The notes beneath the pieces were generated by a model, which was not told the origin of the DNA, searched no databases, and saw only the letters and a program-made list of their open reading frames with translations. DNA of 64,000 bases from Streptomyces sp. NBRC 110035 (lineage in GTDB: Bacteria > Actinomycetota > Actinomycetes > Streptomycetales > Streptomycetaceae), in contig NZ_BBNN01000020.1 of the NCBI RefSeq assembly GCF_000829695.1, positions 1 to 64,000 on the forward strand. The letters run 5' to 3'. Below are positions 34,682-43,777 of the stretch, one piece after another (the first letter of the stretch is position 1; each line of letters starts with the position of its first letter). A program made the translations under genes and the position numbers.

Positions 34682-36103
34682 ATGGAGGCGTTACCGGCAC
34701 GGGCCCGTGTGTACGTGGCCGGTGTCGCCGTGGCGGGCCTGCTCTGTCTGCTGCCGGCGGTGCCGCTGTCGCCGCTGCCGGTGCGGGCCGCCCCCGCCGC
34801 GGACGTCTCCTGGCGGGCCGTCGCCTCGCTCGCCGTGCTGTACGCCTGCTGCGAACGCCTCGCCCGGTCCCGGCAGCTCGGCGCCCCGCACTCCGGCGGC
34901 ACCTTCCACCCCGTACTGCTCGCCGCGGCCTTTCTGCTGCCGCCGTCCGCCGCAGCGCTGGTCGCGCTGCCCGGCGCGCTGCTCGCCCCCGTGGAGCAGC
35001 GGCCGTTCCTCGCGCGGCGAGTCGGGCGGGCCGGACAACTGACCCTCGCCGTGTGGGCCGCGAGTCGGGCACACCGTGCGGCCGGCGGCGGGGAAGCGGT
35101 CGCGGCCGGTGACGTTCCCGCGGCGCTGGGCGCGGCCGGCGCCGCGGTGCTGGTGTTCTGCCTGGTGCTGACGCTGCTGGACCGCGGCATCGTGGTGCTG
35201 GTGGGGGGCCTGCCGCTTCGGCCCGGGAGCCGGACGGCCTGGCGGACGACGCGACAAAGGACCCGGCGGACGGCCTGGTGGCGGCTCTTCCTGCGGTCGC
35301 TCGCACCGGTCACCGTGCACGGTCTCGCCGGACTGATGATGGCACTGCTGTGGCGCAGCCCTCACGGGCCCGTGGCCGCGCTGCTCGTGCTGCCGCCGAT
35401 GTACGTCTCGTGGTGGGCGTTCGCCCAGTACCACCGGGAGCGGGCCGCCCACCAGGCCACGATCCGCGCGCTCGTGCAGGCCGTCGACATCAAGGACGGG
35501 TACACACGCGGACACAGCGAGCGGGTCGGCCAGGCCTCCACGATGATCGCGCGCGAGCTCGGCATGGACGACGAGCGGACCGAGGTGCTGCGCTTCGCCG
35601 GCATCCTGCACGACGTCGGCAAGCTCGGGGTGCCCACCCGGCTGCTCACCAAGGACGGGCCACTGACCCCCGAGGAGCGGCGGGTCATCGAACTGCACCC
35701 CGAGTACGGGCACGAGATGGTCCGGGGGATCTCCTTCCTGGGCGAGGCCCGCGCGGCCGTGCTGCACCATCACGAGCGGCTGGACGGCAGCGGTTACCCC
35801 TATGGGCTGGCGGGCGGTCAGATCCCGGAGTCCGCGCGCGTGGTGGCGGTCGCCGACGCCTTCGACGCGATGACCTCCAACCGCTCCTACAGCAGGGCAC
35901 GGCCGGTTCCCGTGGCGCTGGACGAGCTCCAGCGGTGCGCGGGGGGCCACTTCGACCCGCGGATGGTGGAGGCGCTGGTGCGGGCGATCGGCCGGACCGG
36001 CTGGCACCCCGCGGTGACGGCCGAGGACGCCCGCCGGCCCGCCGGCCCGCCCGCCCCGCCGGTTGCCGAGCCTGCCGCCGATTCGCCCGGGGCACGCCGA
36101 TGA
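34682..36103 (+). CDS. Membrane HD-GYP domain protein
   Basis: A 473-residue protein with an N-terminal region of several transmembrane helices (VYVAGVAVAGLLCLLPA, then AAFLLPPSAAALVALPGALL) and a C-terminal HD-GYP phosphodiesterase domain. TRGHSERVGQAS, GILHDVGKLGVP, HPEYGHEM and HHERLDGSGYPYGL supply the metal ligands and the GYP signature. Such domains hydrolyse cyclic dinucleotides or related messengers. The ATG at 34682 follows GGGGGAGG; the upstream frame is low-complexity. The next gene is coupled through ATGA and encodes a degenerate relative. Confidence 0.9.
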   Translation: MEALPARARVYVAGVAVAGLLCLLPAVPLSPLPVRAAPAADVSWRAVASLAVLYACCERLARSRQLGAPHSGGTFHPVLLAAAFLLPPSAAALVALPGALLAPVEQRPFLARRVGRAGQLTLAVWAASRAHRAAGGGEAVAAGDVPAALGAAGAAVLVFCLVLTLLDRGIVVLVGGLPLRPGSRTAWRTTRQRTRRTAWWRLFLRSLAPVTVHGLAGLMMALLWRSPHGPVAALLVLPPMYVSWWAFAQYHRERAAHQATIRALVQAVDIKDGYTRGHSERVGQASTMIARELGMDDERTEVLRFAGILHDVGKLGVPTRLLTKDGPLTPEERRVIELHPEYGHEMVRGISFLGEARAAVLHHHERLDGSGYPYGLAGGQIPESARVVAVADAFDAMTSNRSYSRARPVPVALDELQRCAGGHFDPRMVEALVRAIGRTGWHPAVTAEDARRPAGPPAPPVAEPAADSPGARR

Positions 36104-37434
36104 CGCCGCGGCCGCACACCCTCGTGCACGTCTGCGCCGCCGTGCTCGCCGCCGGCTGTCTCGGTGCCGCCCTGTGGCACGGGGTCGCGGAACGAGGCGT
36201 CGCCCTCGCCTTCGGCGTACTCGTCGCGGTCGGGGAACTCACGCGGCACCACGGCCCGCGGCGGCCCCGCGACGGACGGCAGCCCGGTGAAGGAGCGCCG
36301 CCGGGCGCCGGAACGCAGCCCCGCGACGGACCGCGGGTCCGTCAGGCCGCGCCGCTCGCCGCCGCCGGGTCACTGGCGTACGCGTTGCTCGGCGAGGCCG
36401 GGGGGCGGCCCAGCCACCACGGCGTGGCCCAGGTCGTCGTCGTGGTCCTTGCCGCCTCCCTGTGCGGCAGCGTGCCGCACGTCGGTCGCGGGCACGGGCC
36501 CACCCGCGACCGGCTGGCCCGCCGGACCCTCACCGTCGGGTTCGTCGCCGTGTGTTTCCAGCCCTTGTACGGCAGCGGGACGTTCGACGACTGGGGCGGC
36601 CCCGCCTACGCGCTGCTGCTGCTCGCCCTGCTGTCGCTGTCCGCCCTGTGCGACGCCGTGCTCGCCGCCGCGCTGGCCCACTCCCGCACCGGCCGGCCCT
36701 TCCCGCCGGCGCTGCGCGACGAACTGAGGGCGCTGCCCGGCATCGGGGCCGCCGTCGTCGCGACGGGCGCGGTGATGGCGCTCGGCGTCGCGGCCGTGGG
36801 GCTGTGGGCGCTGCCCCTGCTCTCCGTGCCCCTGCTGCTCGCGCAGTTGTCCTACCGGCGGTACGCGGCTGTCCGGGCCACCTACCGGCAGACCATCGCC
36901 TCCCTCGCCCGGGCCACCGAGATCGCCGGCTGCACCCCGGCCGGGCATGCCCGCAGGGTCGCCGACCTCAGCCGGTCGGTGGGCCGGGACCTGGGGCTGA
37001 CCGAGCCGGATCTGGTGGTGCTGGAGTACGCGGCCCTGATGCACGACATCGGCCAGCTCAGCCTTGTCGACCCGGTGCCGGCGGGCGCCACCGCCGTCCT
37101 TCCGGCCCCGGAACAGCGGCGGATCGCCCTGCTCGGCGGCGCCGTGGTCCGCCAGACCGGGGTGGACCCGAGGGTGGCCGGGATCGTGGAGCGGCAGGCC
37201 GAACCGCATCAGGAGCAGCCGCTGGCCGCGCGGATCGTCCGGGTGGTGAACGCGTACGACGAGAAGTCCCGGGCAGGAGGCCCCGACGGGCCGCTGACGG
37301 CACTGGAGGAACTACGCCTCGGTACCGCCGGCGAGTACGCGCCCCAGGTCGTCGAGTCCCTGGCCCGGGTGCTGTCCAGGGCCGGGGCGAGGGAGCACGC
37401 GGACGGGTACGACGACGGGGGCGGCCGGTGGTGA
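36100..37434 (+). CDS. Membrane HD-domain protein, GYP motif degenerate
   Basis: A 444-residue paralogue of the preceding protein: an N-terminal multi-helix membrane region (VHVCAAVLAAGCLGAALWHG) and a C-terminal HD domain. HARRVADLSRSVGRDLGL and ALMHDIGQLSLVDP keep the first ligands, but the HHExxDGxGYP block is replaced by VERQAEPHQEQPLAARIV. Full phosphodiesterase activity is unlikely. A sensory or partner role for the upstream enzyme is suggested by the ATGA coupling. Confidence 0.85.
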   Translation: MTPRPHTLVHVCAAVLAAGCLGAALWHGVAERGVALAFGVLVAVGELTRHHGPRRPRDGRQPGEGAPPGAGTQPRDGPRVRQAAPLAAAGSLAYALLGEAGGRPSHHGVAQVVVVVLAASLCGSVPHVGRGHGPTRDRLARRTLTVGFVAVCFQPLYGSGTFDDWGGPAYALLLLALLSLSALCDAVLAAALAHSRTGRPFPPALRDELRALPGIGAAVVATGAVMALGVAAVGLWALPLLSVPLLLAQLSYRRYAAVRATYRQTIASLARATEIAGCTPAGHARRVADLSRSVGRDLGLTEPDLVVLEYAALMHDIGQLSLVDPVPAGATAVLPAPEQRRIALLGGAVVRQTGVDPRVAGIVERQAEPHQEQPLAARIVRVVNAYDEKSRAGGPDGPLTALEELRLGTAGEYAPQVVESLARVLSRAGAREHADGYDDGGGRW

Positions 37435-37714
37435 GGCGGCGGGAGGCCGCCGGGGAACCACGGAGGCCGGGATGTGAGGATCGGGAGGTGAGGATGAGGA
37501 CGAGGTGGGGGAGTGACGGCGGAAGAGGCGCGGGAACTGCCGTGAGGACAGGCGCCCGACCGCGGTGGGAGCCGCGAACCGGACGGTCTGACCCGGACCG
37601 GTCCGGGGTAACCCATGGGTAATGAGCGCCCTTCCGGCCGTACGTGGTTGGATGCGAAGGAGACGGTGTCCGGGGGCTAGGCCGCCCACCGCACGGAACT
37701 GGCAGGCGGGAATC

Positions 37715-38695
37715 GTGAGGATCTTCGGCAAGGGACGGAACAGGCCCTCCGCCTCCTGGCGGCAGGCCACGGACCGGGCGTTCACACTCATCGGCGACGG
37801 CCGCTACGAGGACGCGGGCGCGCTGCTCACCCGGGCCGCCGATCTGGAGCCCTGGCTGTCGGAGTCCTGGTTCAACCTCGCGCTGCTGCACAAGTTCCGG
37901 CACGACTGGGAGCAGGCGCGGACAGCGGGCCTCAGGGCCGTGGCGCTGCTCGACCGGGACACCGGCGCGCCGGACTGGTGGAACGTCGGCATCGCCGCCA
38001 CCGCCCTGCAGGACTGGCCGCTGGCCCGCCGGGCCTGGCAGGCCTACGGGCTGAAGGTGCCGGGAAGCCCCACCGACTCCGGTGAGCCGCTCGGCATGGA
38101 CCTGGGCAGCGCGGCCGTGCGGCTGTCCCCGGAGGGGGAGGCCGAGGTCGTCTGGGGGCGGCGGCTCGACCCCGCCCGGATCGAGGTGCTGTCCATTCCG
38201 CTGCCGTCCTCCGGCCGTCGCTGGGGCGAGGTCGTCCTGCACGACGGGGTGCCGCACGGCGAGCGAAGCACGGCCGCCGGGCACACCTACCCGGTGTTCG
38301 ACGAGATCGAGTTGTGGGCGCCCTCGCCGGTGCCCACGTGGGTGGTCCTGCTGGAGGCCGCGAGTGAGGCCGACCGGGACGCCCTGGAGCAGCTGGCCGC
38401 GGACGCCGGGTTCGCCGCGGAGGACTGGTCGTCCTCGGTGCGGCTGCTGTGCCGGTTGTGCTCGGAGTCCCGGATGCCGTCCGACGAGGGAGAGGGCGAG
38501 CATCTCGACCCGCACGACCACAGCGAGCCCGGACATCCCGGACCGCTCGGCCACCGCACCGACGGGCAGTTGTGGGTGCCGGAGCGCGAGTGCGGGCTGG
38601 CCGCGCCGGCCTCGCTGGTCCGCGGTCTGCTGGACGGATGGGTCGCGGACAGCCCGGACTCGCGGGACTGGCGGGACCTCGAAGAAGTCTGCTAG
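37715..38695 (+). CDS. TPR-containing conserved protein
   Basis: A 326-residue soluble protein conserved in this position in Streptomyces. Residues 15-110 contain TPR-like helices ([40 protein letters not shown]). The rest is a domain I do not recognise, with Cys-rich [10 protein letters not shown] followed by an acidic His-rich segment ([13 protein letters not shown]) that could bind metal. The GTG at 37715 starts [11 protein letters not shown] and is preferred over upstream GTG/ATG codons, whose frame is arginine-rich and unlike protein. The function is unknown. Confidence 0.75.
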   Translation: MRIFGKGRNRPSASWRQATDRAFTLIGDGRYEDAGALLTRAADLEPWLSESWFNLALLHKFRHDWEQARTAGLRAVALLDRDTGAPDWWNVGIAATALQDWPLARRAWQAYGLKVPGSPTDSGEPLGMDLGSAAVRLSPEGEAEVVWGRRLDPARIEVLSIPLPSSGRRWGEVVLHDGVPHGERSTAAGHTYPVFDEIELWAPSPVPTWVVLLEAASEADRDALEQLAADAGFAAEDWSSSVRLLCRLCSESRMPSDEGEGEHLDPHDHSEPGHPGPLGHRTDGQLWVPERECGLAAPASLVRGLLDGWVADSPDSRDWRDLEEVC

Positions 38696-38841
38696 GGCGT
38701 TTTCAGCACCCGTTCACGAGGCGGACCGCCGGGGCCGGTCCTCGGTCCGGCCGCGGGCGAGGGCCGGTCGGCGGGCCGTCCGCTCGCCGTACCCTGTATC
38801 AGCACCACACCCCATGTTTTCCAGGAAGGCGTACGTCGGTC

Positions 38842-39492
38842 ATGGTTCAGCAGGACACCGATCAGCAGCACGCGGGCGTGCTCCCCGTCGACGAGGAGGG
38901 GTACGTCATCGACACGGAGGGCTGCGCGGAGCGCGAGGCCTCCTGGGTCGAGCGCGGCACCTCGCGGCCGATCACCGTGGTCGGCAACCCGGTGCTGCAC
39001 AAGGAGTGCCGGGACGTCACCGACTTCGGCCCGGAACTCCAGCAGCTGGTCGCGGACATGTTCGCCAGCCAGCGCACCGCCGAGGGCGTGGGCCTGGCCG
39101 CCAACCAGATCGGTGTCGACCTGAAGGTCTTCGTCTACGACTGCCCGGACGACGACGGCGCGCGCCACGTCGGCGTGATCTGCAACCCCGAGCCGGTCGA
39201 ACTGCCCGCCGAGAAGCGCCGGCTGGACGATTCCAACGAGGGCTGTCTGTCCGTTCCCACGGCGTACGCTCCGCTGGCCCGGCCCGACTACGCCGAGGTG
39301 ACCGGTCGGGACGAGCTGGGCAACCCGGTCAAGGTGCGCGGCACCGGCTACTTCGCACGGTGTTTGCAGCACGAGACGGATCACCTCTACGGCTACCTGT
39401 ACATCGACCGGCTCTCCAAGCGGGAACGTAAGGACGCGCTGCGGCAGATGGCCGAGAACGAGCCCCGCTATCCCGTGGTCGCCAACGACTGA
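38842..39492 (+). CDS. def: Peptide deformylase
   Basis: A 216-residue metalloenzyme that removes the N-formyl group from nascent proteins. All three motifs are present: [17 protein letters not shown] and QHETDHLYG, giving the Cys and two His metal ligands and the catalytic Glu. An N-terminal extension of about 40 residues precedes the fold. The ATG at 38842 follows a purine-rich CCAGGAAGG site. It stands alone, followed by a tandem repeat. Confidence 0.95.
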   Translation: MVQQDTDQQHAGVLPVDEEGYVIDTEGCAEREASWVERGTSRPITVVGNPVLHKECRDVTDFGPELQQLVADMFASQRTAEGVGLAANQIGVDLKVFVYDCPDDDGARHVGVICNPEPVELPAEKRRLDDSNEGCLSVPTAYAPLARPDYAEVTGRDELGNPVKVRGTGYFARCLQHETDHLYGYLYIDRLSKRERKDALRQMAENEPRYPVVAND

Positions 39493-39500
39493 TTGCCCGT

Positions 39501-39545
39501 CACGTCCGTCACGTCCGTCACGTCCGTCACGTCCGTCACGTCCGG
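39501..39545 (+). repeat. Five tandem copies of a 9-bp unit
   Basis: CACGTCCGT is repeated four times and followed by CACGTCCGG, directly after the deformylase stop. There is no dyad. It is a simple tandem repeat whose copy number may vary between strains. Confidence 0.9.
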
Positions 39546-39842
39546 GCCCCTCGGCCCTCTCGGCCCCTGGCCCCGCAGAACTCCCTCGCGCACGGCGCGT
39601 GATCCGGCATCCCACCGGACCACGCGTTGTTCGTCTTTCCGGCAGGTGTTCGATCCCTCGGCCGACCGGTGGCCCCAAACCAGACACGCAAGGAGAGCTT
39701 CTCGGCACCCTCGGGTAGTGAAGGAGGCAAATGCGTTCCCAGAAGGGTCAGTTGTGGTGCTGAATGGAGGGGCGGGGATACGCAACGGCGCGTGCCCGGC
39801 ACGGGGGAACGGGGCACACGCTGACCGGCGGCCGAGAGGGGA
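39546..39842. other. Intergenic region before the terpene operon
   Basis: About 300 bp with no gene. It must contain the promoter of the terpene synthase-P450 pair, but I see no promoter that can be named with confidence. GAGAGGGG just before 39843 is the ribosome-binding site. Confidence 0.5.
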
Positions 39843-40934
39843 ATGTTCGTGCATGCTTTGTCACACGGCACCACATCGAAACCGACCACCGTCGCAGTTC
39901 CACCGGCACTGTCCCTCCCGGTGATCGAGACGGCCTTTCCCCGGCAGCTCCATCCGTATTGGCCGAGGCTCCAGGAGGAAACCCGTGCGTGGCTGCTCGA
40001 AAAGCGGCTCATGCCGGCCGACAAGGTGGAGGAATATGCCGACGGACTGTGCTACACGGACCTCATGGCGGGCTACTACACCGGCGCCGCCGACGAGGTC
40101 CTCCAGGCGATAGCGGACTACAGCGCGTGGTTCTTCGTCTGGGACGACCGGCACGACCGCGACATCGTGCACGGCCGCCCCGACGCCTGGCGGCGGCTGA
40201 AGGACCAGCTGCACACGGCCCTCGACCGTCCCACGGACCACCTGCGTCACGAAGACGCACTGGTGGCCGGGCTCGCGGACGGTGTGCGGCGGTTGTACTC
40301 GTTCCTTCCGGACACGTGGAACGCCCGGTTCGCCCGGCACTTCCACGCGGTGATCGAGGCGTACGACCAGGAATTCCGCAATCGCACGGAGGGAATCGTC
40401 CCGACCGTCGAGGAATACCTGGAGCTGCGCCGGCTCACCTTCGCCCACTGGATCTGGACCGATCTCCTGGAGCCCAGTGCGGGCTGCGAACTGCCGGACT
40501 CCGTGCGGAAGAACCCGTCCTATCGGAAGGCGGCCCTGTTGAGTCAGGAATTCGCCGCCTGGTACAACGACCTCTGCTCACTCCCGAAGGAATTGGCGGG
40601 CCATGAGGTGCACAATCTCGGAATCAGTCTCATCACCCATGAAGGGCTGACTCTCGAAGAGGCGGCCGCCGATGTGAGGCGCCGGGTCGAGGAATGCGTC
40701 ACGGAATTCATCGACGTCGAACAGGAAGCCTTACGCTTCGCCGACGGTCTCGACGACGGCACGGTGAGAGGAAAGGAACGGGCTGCGGCCGTGCGCGCCT
40801 GTCTCGGAAACATGCGGAACTGGTTCAGTTCCGTCTACTGGTTCCACCACGAGTCCGGCCGGTACAGGGTCGACAGCTGGGACGACCGGTCCACGCCCCC
40901 GTACGTCAACAACGAAGCGGCAGGTGAGAAATGA
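39843..40934 (+). CDS. epi-Isozizaene synthase (sesquiterpene cyclase)
   Basis: A 363-residue class I terpene cyclase matching S. coelicolor SCO5222 (361 residues) in length and context. The aspartate-rich motif is [11 protein letters not shown], and the NSE/DTE-type triad is NDLCSLPKE. It converts farnesyl diphosphate to epi-isozizaene, with Mg2+ held by these motifs. A C-terminal RY-like segment (SGRYRVDSW) is present. The adjacent P450 starts inside its stop codon (ATGA), and together they make albaflavenone. Confidence 0.94.
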   Translation: MFVHALSHGTTSKPTTVAVPPALSLPVIETAFPRQLHPYWPRLQEETRAWLLEKRLMPADKVEEYADGLCYTDLMAGYYTGAADEVLQAIADYSAWFFVWDDRHDRDIVHGRPDAWRRLKDQLHTALDRPTDHLRHEDALVAGLADGVRRLYSFLPDTWNARFARHFHAVIEAYDQEFRNRTEGIVPTVEEYLELRRLTFAHWIWTDLLEPSAGCELPDSVRKNPSYRKAALLSQEFAAWYNDLCSLPKELAGHEVHNLGISLITHEGLTLEEAAADVRRRVEECVTEFIDVEQEALRFADGLDDGTVRGKERAAAVRACLGNMRNWFSSVYWFHHESGRYRVDSWDDRSTPPYVNNEAAGEK

Positions 40935-42361
40935 CCGTCGAGTCGGTGACTCCCGACGCACCGGACGCATCCGGAGCATCCGCAACGACCGCGGCATCCG
41001 GTGAGGCGGCCCGGGTGAGGACCGACGCGACCGGGCCGCGCGTGGCGCCGGTGGCCGGCGGAGGCGTCCCCGGCCTCGGTCACGGCCTCACACTGGTCCG
41101 CGATCCGCTCGCCTTCATGTCCCGGCTGCGCGACCACGGCGACGTCGTGCGGCTCAAGCTCGGCCCCAAGACCGTGTACGCCGTCACCACGCCCGCCCTC
41201 ACCGGTGCGCTGGCCCTCAGCGCCGACTACATCATCTCCGGCCCCCTGTGGGAGTCCATGGAGGACCTGCTCGGAAAGGAGGGCGTGGCCACGGCCAACG
41301 GCCCGCTGCACCGGCGCCAGCGACGCACCATCCAGCCGGCCTTCCGGCTCGACGCGATCCCCGCCTACGGCCCGGTCATCGAAGAGGAGGCCCACGCGCT
41401 GACCGAGCGCTGGGTGCCGGGGGAGCCGGTCGACTGCACCACCGAGGCGTTCCGGGTCGCCGTGCGCATCGCCGCCCGCTGTCTCCTGCGCGGCGGTTAC
41501 ACGGACGAGCGGGCGGACCGGCTGTGCGTCGCGCTCTCCACCGTCTTCCGCGGCATGTACCGGCGGATGGTGCTGCCGCTCGGCCCGCTGCACAAGCTGC
41601 CGCTTCCGGCCAATCGCGAATTCAACCGGGCTCTGGCCGATTTGCATCGCGTGGTCGACGAGATCGTCGCCGAGCGCCGCGCGTCCGGTCAAAAGCCGGA
41701 CGATTTGCTGACGGCATTGCTGGAGGCGAAGGACGACAATGGTGACCCGATCGGGGAGCAGGAGATCCACGACCAGGTGCTCGCGATACTCACCCCCGGC
41801 GGTGAAACGATCGGCTCCACGATCATGTGGTTGCTGCAGGCACTTGCCGCGCATCCGGAACACGGCGACAGGATGCGCGACGAGGTTCTCGCCGTTACCG
41901 GAGGCCGCCCGGTGGCATTCGAGGACATCCACAAGCTCACGCACACCAACAATGTCGTCGTCGAGGCCATGCGTTTGCGTCCCGCTGTCTGGATATTGAC
42001 CCGCAGGGCGGTCAGGGACACGGAGCTCGGTGGCTATCGCATTCCGGCCGGAGCGGACATCATCTACAGCCCATTCGCGATCCAGCGCGATCCGAAGTCG
42101 TACGAGCGCAACCTGGAGTTCGACCCGGACCGCTGGCTTCCGGAGCGTGCGAAGCACGTTCCGAAATACGCCATGAGTCCGTTCGGCGTGGGCAACCGCA
42201 AGTGCCCGAGCGATCACTTCTCGATGGCCCAGCTCAGCCTGATCGCGGCGGCGCTGGCGACGAAGTTCCGCTTCGAGCACGTGCCCGGCTCGGACGACAC
42301 CACCCGCGTGGGCATCACCCTGCGCCCGAACCGGCTGATGCTGAGGCCGGTCACGCGCTGA
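40931..42361 (+). CDS. cyp170A1: Cytochrome P450 CYP170A1-like, albaflavenone synthase
   Basis: A 476-residue P450. The I-helix region has [14 protein letters not shown], the ExxR motif is in VEAMRLRP, and the haem-cysteine loop is [12 protein letters not shown]. In S. coelicolor CYP170A1 oxidises epi-isozizaene twice to albaflavenone and has been reported to have a second, terpene synthase activity. Translational coupling with the cyclase supports the assignment. A perfect 18-bp terminator follows. Confidence 0.93.
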   Translation: MTVESVTPDAPDASGASATTAASGEAARVRTDATGPRVAPVAGGGVPGLGHGLTLVRDPLAFMSRLRDHGDVVRLKLGPKTVYAVTTPALTGALALSADYIISGPLWESMEDLLGKEGVATANGPLHRRQRRTIQPAFRLDAIPAYGPVIEEEAHALTERWVPGEPVDCTTEAFRVAVRIAARCLLRGGYTDERADRLCVALSTVFRGMYRRMVLPLGPLHKLPLPANREFNRALADLHRVVDEIVAERRASGQKPDDLLTALLEAKDDNGDPIGEQEIHDQVLAILTPGGETIGSTIMWLLQALAAHPEHGDRMRDEVLAVTGGRPVAFEDIHKLTHTNNVVVEAMRLRPAVWILTRRAVRDTELGGYRIPAGADIIYSPFAIQRDPKSYERNLEFDPDRWLPERAKHVPKYAMSPFGVGNRKCPSDHFSMAQLSLIAAALATKFRFEHVPGSDDTTRVGITLRPNRLMLRPVTR

Positions 42362-42392
42362 ACCGCCACAGCCGGCAGAACGGTCACCTCCG

Positions 42393-42432
42393 GCGGGCGT
42401 TCACGCGGCCCCGAGGCCGCGTGAACGCCCGC
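42393..42432. terminator. Perfect 18-bp bidirectional terminator
   Basis: GCGGGCGTTCACGCGGCC and its exact complement enclose the tetraloop CCGA. It lies between the convergent P450 and nrdB genes, 31 bp after the P450 stop. Confidence 0.92.
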
Positions 42433-42748
42433 GCCGCCGCCGTGTGGCGCCACGCCCCCGCACGGAGAGCCACCCCGCACCGCACGCGCGGCATGAGACG
42501 GGGCGGTAACCGGGCCCGACGGGCCGGGGCCTGTGGCGGAGGGGGATGCCTGCCGCGCGGCGCCCGGCACGTGCTCCCCTCCTCCCGCCGCACCGCCCGA
42601 AAGCCCGGGTGCGCCCGGTACGAGGGCTTCCGGGCGGCACGCCCGGAACAGGCTCCCCGAGCTCCCGGCTTCGCTCGAGCAGGGGGCCCGACCTCCGTGA
42701 CGCCGCGCGGCCGCCCTCCGGGCGACGACGCCACTTCCGCGGCAGACC
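42433..42748. other. Gene-free interval downstream of nrdB
   Basis: About 316 bp. Short leftward and rightward frames are arginine- and proline-rich and not protein-like. As I recall, in S. coelicolor an AraC-like gene (nrdS) follows nrdB; nothing recognisable of it is seen here. Confidence 0.5.
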
Positions 42749-43777
42749 CTAGAAGTCCTCGTCCAGGTCGACCGTGCCCTCCACGGCGACCTGGTACGCG
42801 GACGGACGCCGCTCGAAGAAGTTCGTCAGTTCCTGGACCCCCTGAAGCTCCATGAACGCGAACGGATTGTCCGAGCCGTACACCGGTGCGAAGCCCAGGC
42901 GGGTCAGCCGCTGATCGGCCACGCACTCCAGGTACTGCCGCATCGACCCGGTGTTCATGCCCGGCAGTCCGTCACCGCACAGGTCCTGCCCGAACTGCAG
43001 CTCCGCCTCGACCGCTTCGCGCAGCATGTCCGTCACCTGCTGCCGGAGCTCGTCGTCGAACAGGTCCGGCTCCTCCTTGCGGACGGTGTCGACCACGTCG
43101 AAGGCGAAGGACATGTGCATCGTCTCGTCCCGGAACACCCAGTTGGTGCCGGTCGCCAGACCGTGCAGCAGGCCCCGGCCGCGGAACCAGTACACGTAGG
43201 CGAACGCCCCGTAGAAGAACAGGCCCTCGATGCACGCGGCGAAGCAGATCAGGTTGAGCAGGAAGCGGCGGCGGTCGGCCCGCGTCTCCAGCCGGTCCAG
43301 CTTCTCCACGGAGTCCATCCACCGGAAGCAGAACTCGGCCTTCTCCCGGATGGACGGAATGTTCTCCACCGCCGCGAACGCGGCCGTCCGGTCCTGAGGG
43401 TCGGGCAGGTAGGTGTCCAGCAGCGTCAGGTAGAACTGGACGTGCACCGCCTCCTCGAAGAGCTGCCGCGACAGGTACAGCCGCGCCTCCGGGGAGTTGA
43501 TGTGCCTGTAGAGGGTGAGCACGAGGTTGTTGGCCACGATCGAGTCGCCGGTGGCGAAGAACGCCACCAGGCGGCCGATCAGATGCTGTTCCGCGGGGCT
43601 CAGTCTCGCGAGGTCGGCGACGTCCGAGTGGAGGTCGACCTCCTCCACGGTCCAGGTGTTCTTGATCGCGTCCCGGTAGCGCTCGTAGAAGTCGGGGTAG
43701 CGCATGGGCCGCAGGGTGAGCTCGAAACCCGGGTCGAGGAGGTTCTGGGTCCGGGGGGTGTCCGTGGTGCTGGTCAT
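42749..43777 (-). CDS. nrdB: Class Ia ribonucleotide reductase, small (R2) subunit
   Basis: A 342-residue di-iron radical subunit. Metal ligands are in LSRQLFEEAVHVQFY and VFRDETMHMSF, with the radical tyrosine expected in the HVQFYLTLLDTY helix. The C-terminal acidic tail (VEGTVDLDEDF) is the part that docks on R1. It overlaps the nrdA stop by one base (TAATG). It is transcribed with nrdA under the NrdR boxes and cobalamin riboswitch upstream of nrdA. Confidence 0.95.
   Translation of the reverse strand: MTSTTDTPRTQNLLDPGFELTLRPMRYPDFYERYRDAIKNTWTVEEVDLHSDVADLARLSPAEQHLIGRLVAFFATGDSIVANNLVLTLYRHINSPEARLYLSRQLFEEAVHVQFYLTLLDTYLPDPQDRTAAFAAVENIPSIREKAEFCFRWMDSVEKLDRLETRADRRRFLLNLICFAACIEGLFFYGAFAYVYWFRGRGLLHGLATGTNWVFRDETMHMSFAFDVVDTVRKEEPDLFDDELRQQVTDMLREAVEAELQFGQDLCGDGLPGMNTGSMRQYLECVADQRLTRLGFAPVYGSDNPFAFMELQGVQELTNFFERRPSAYQVAVEGTVDLDEDF

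Noticed and set aside
39501..39545. Tandem repeats considered as a CRISPR array
   Set aside because: The 9-bp units are contiguous with no spacers, and no cas gene is present.
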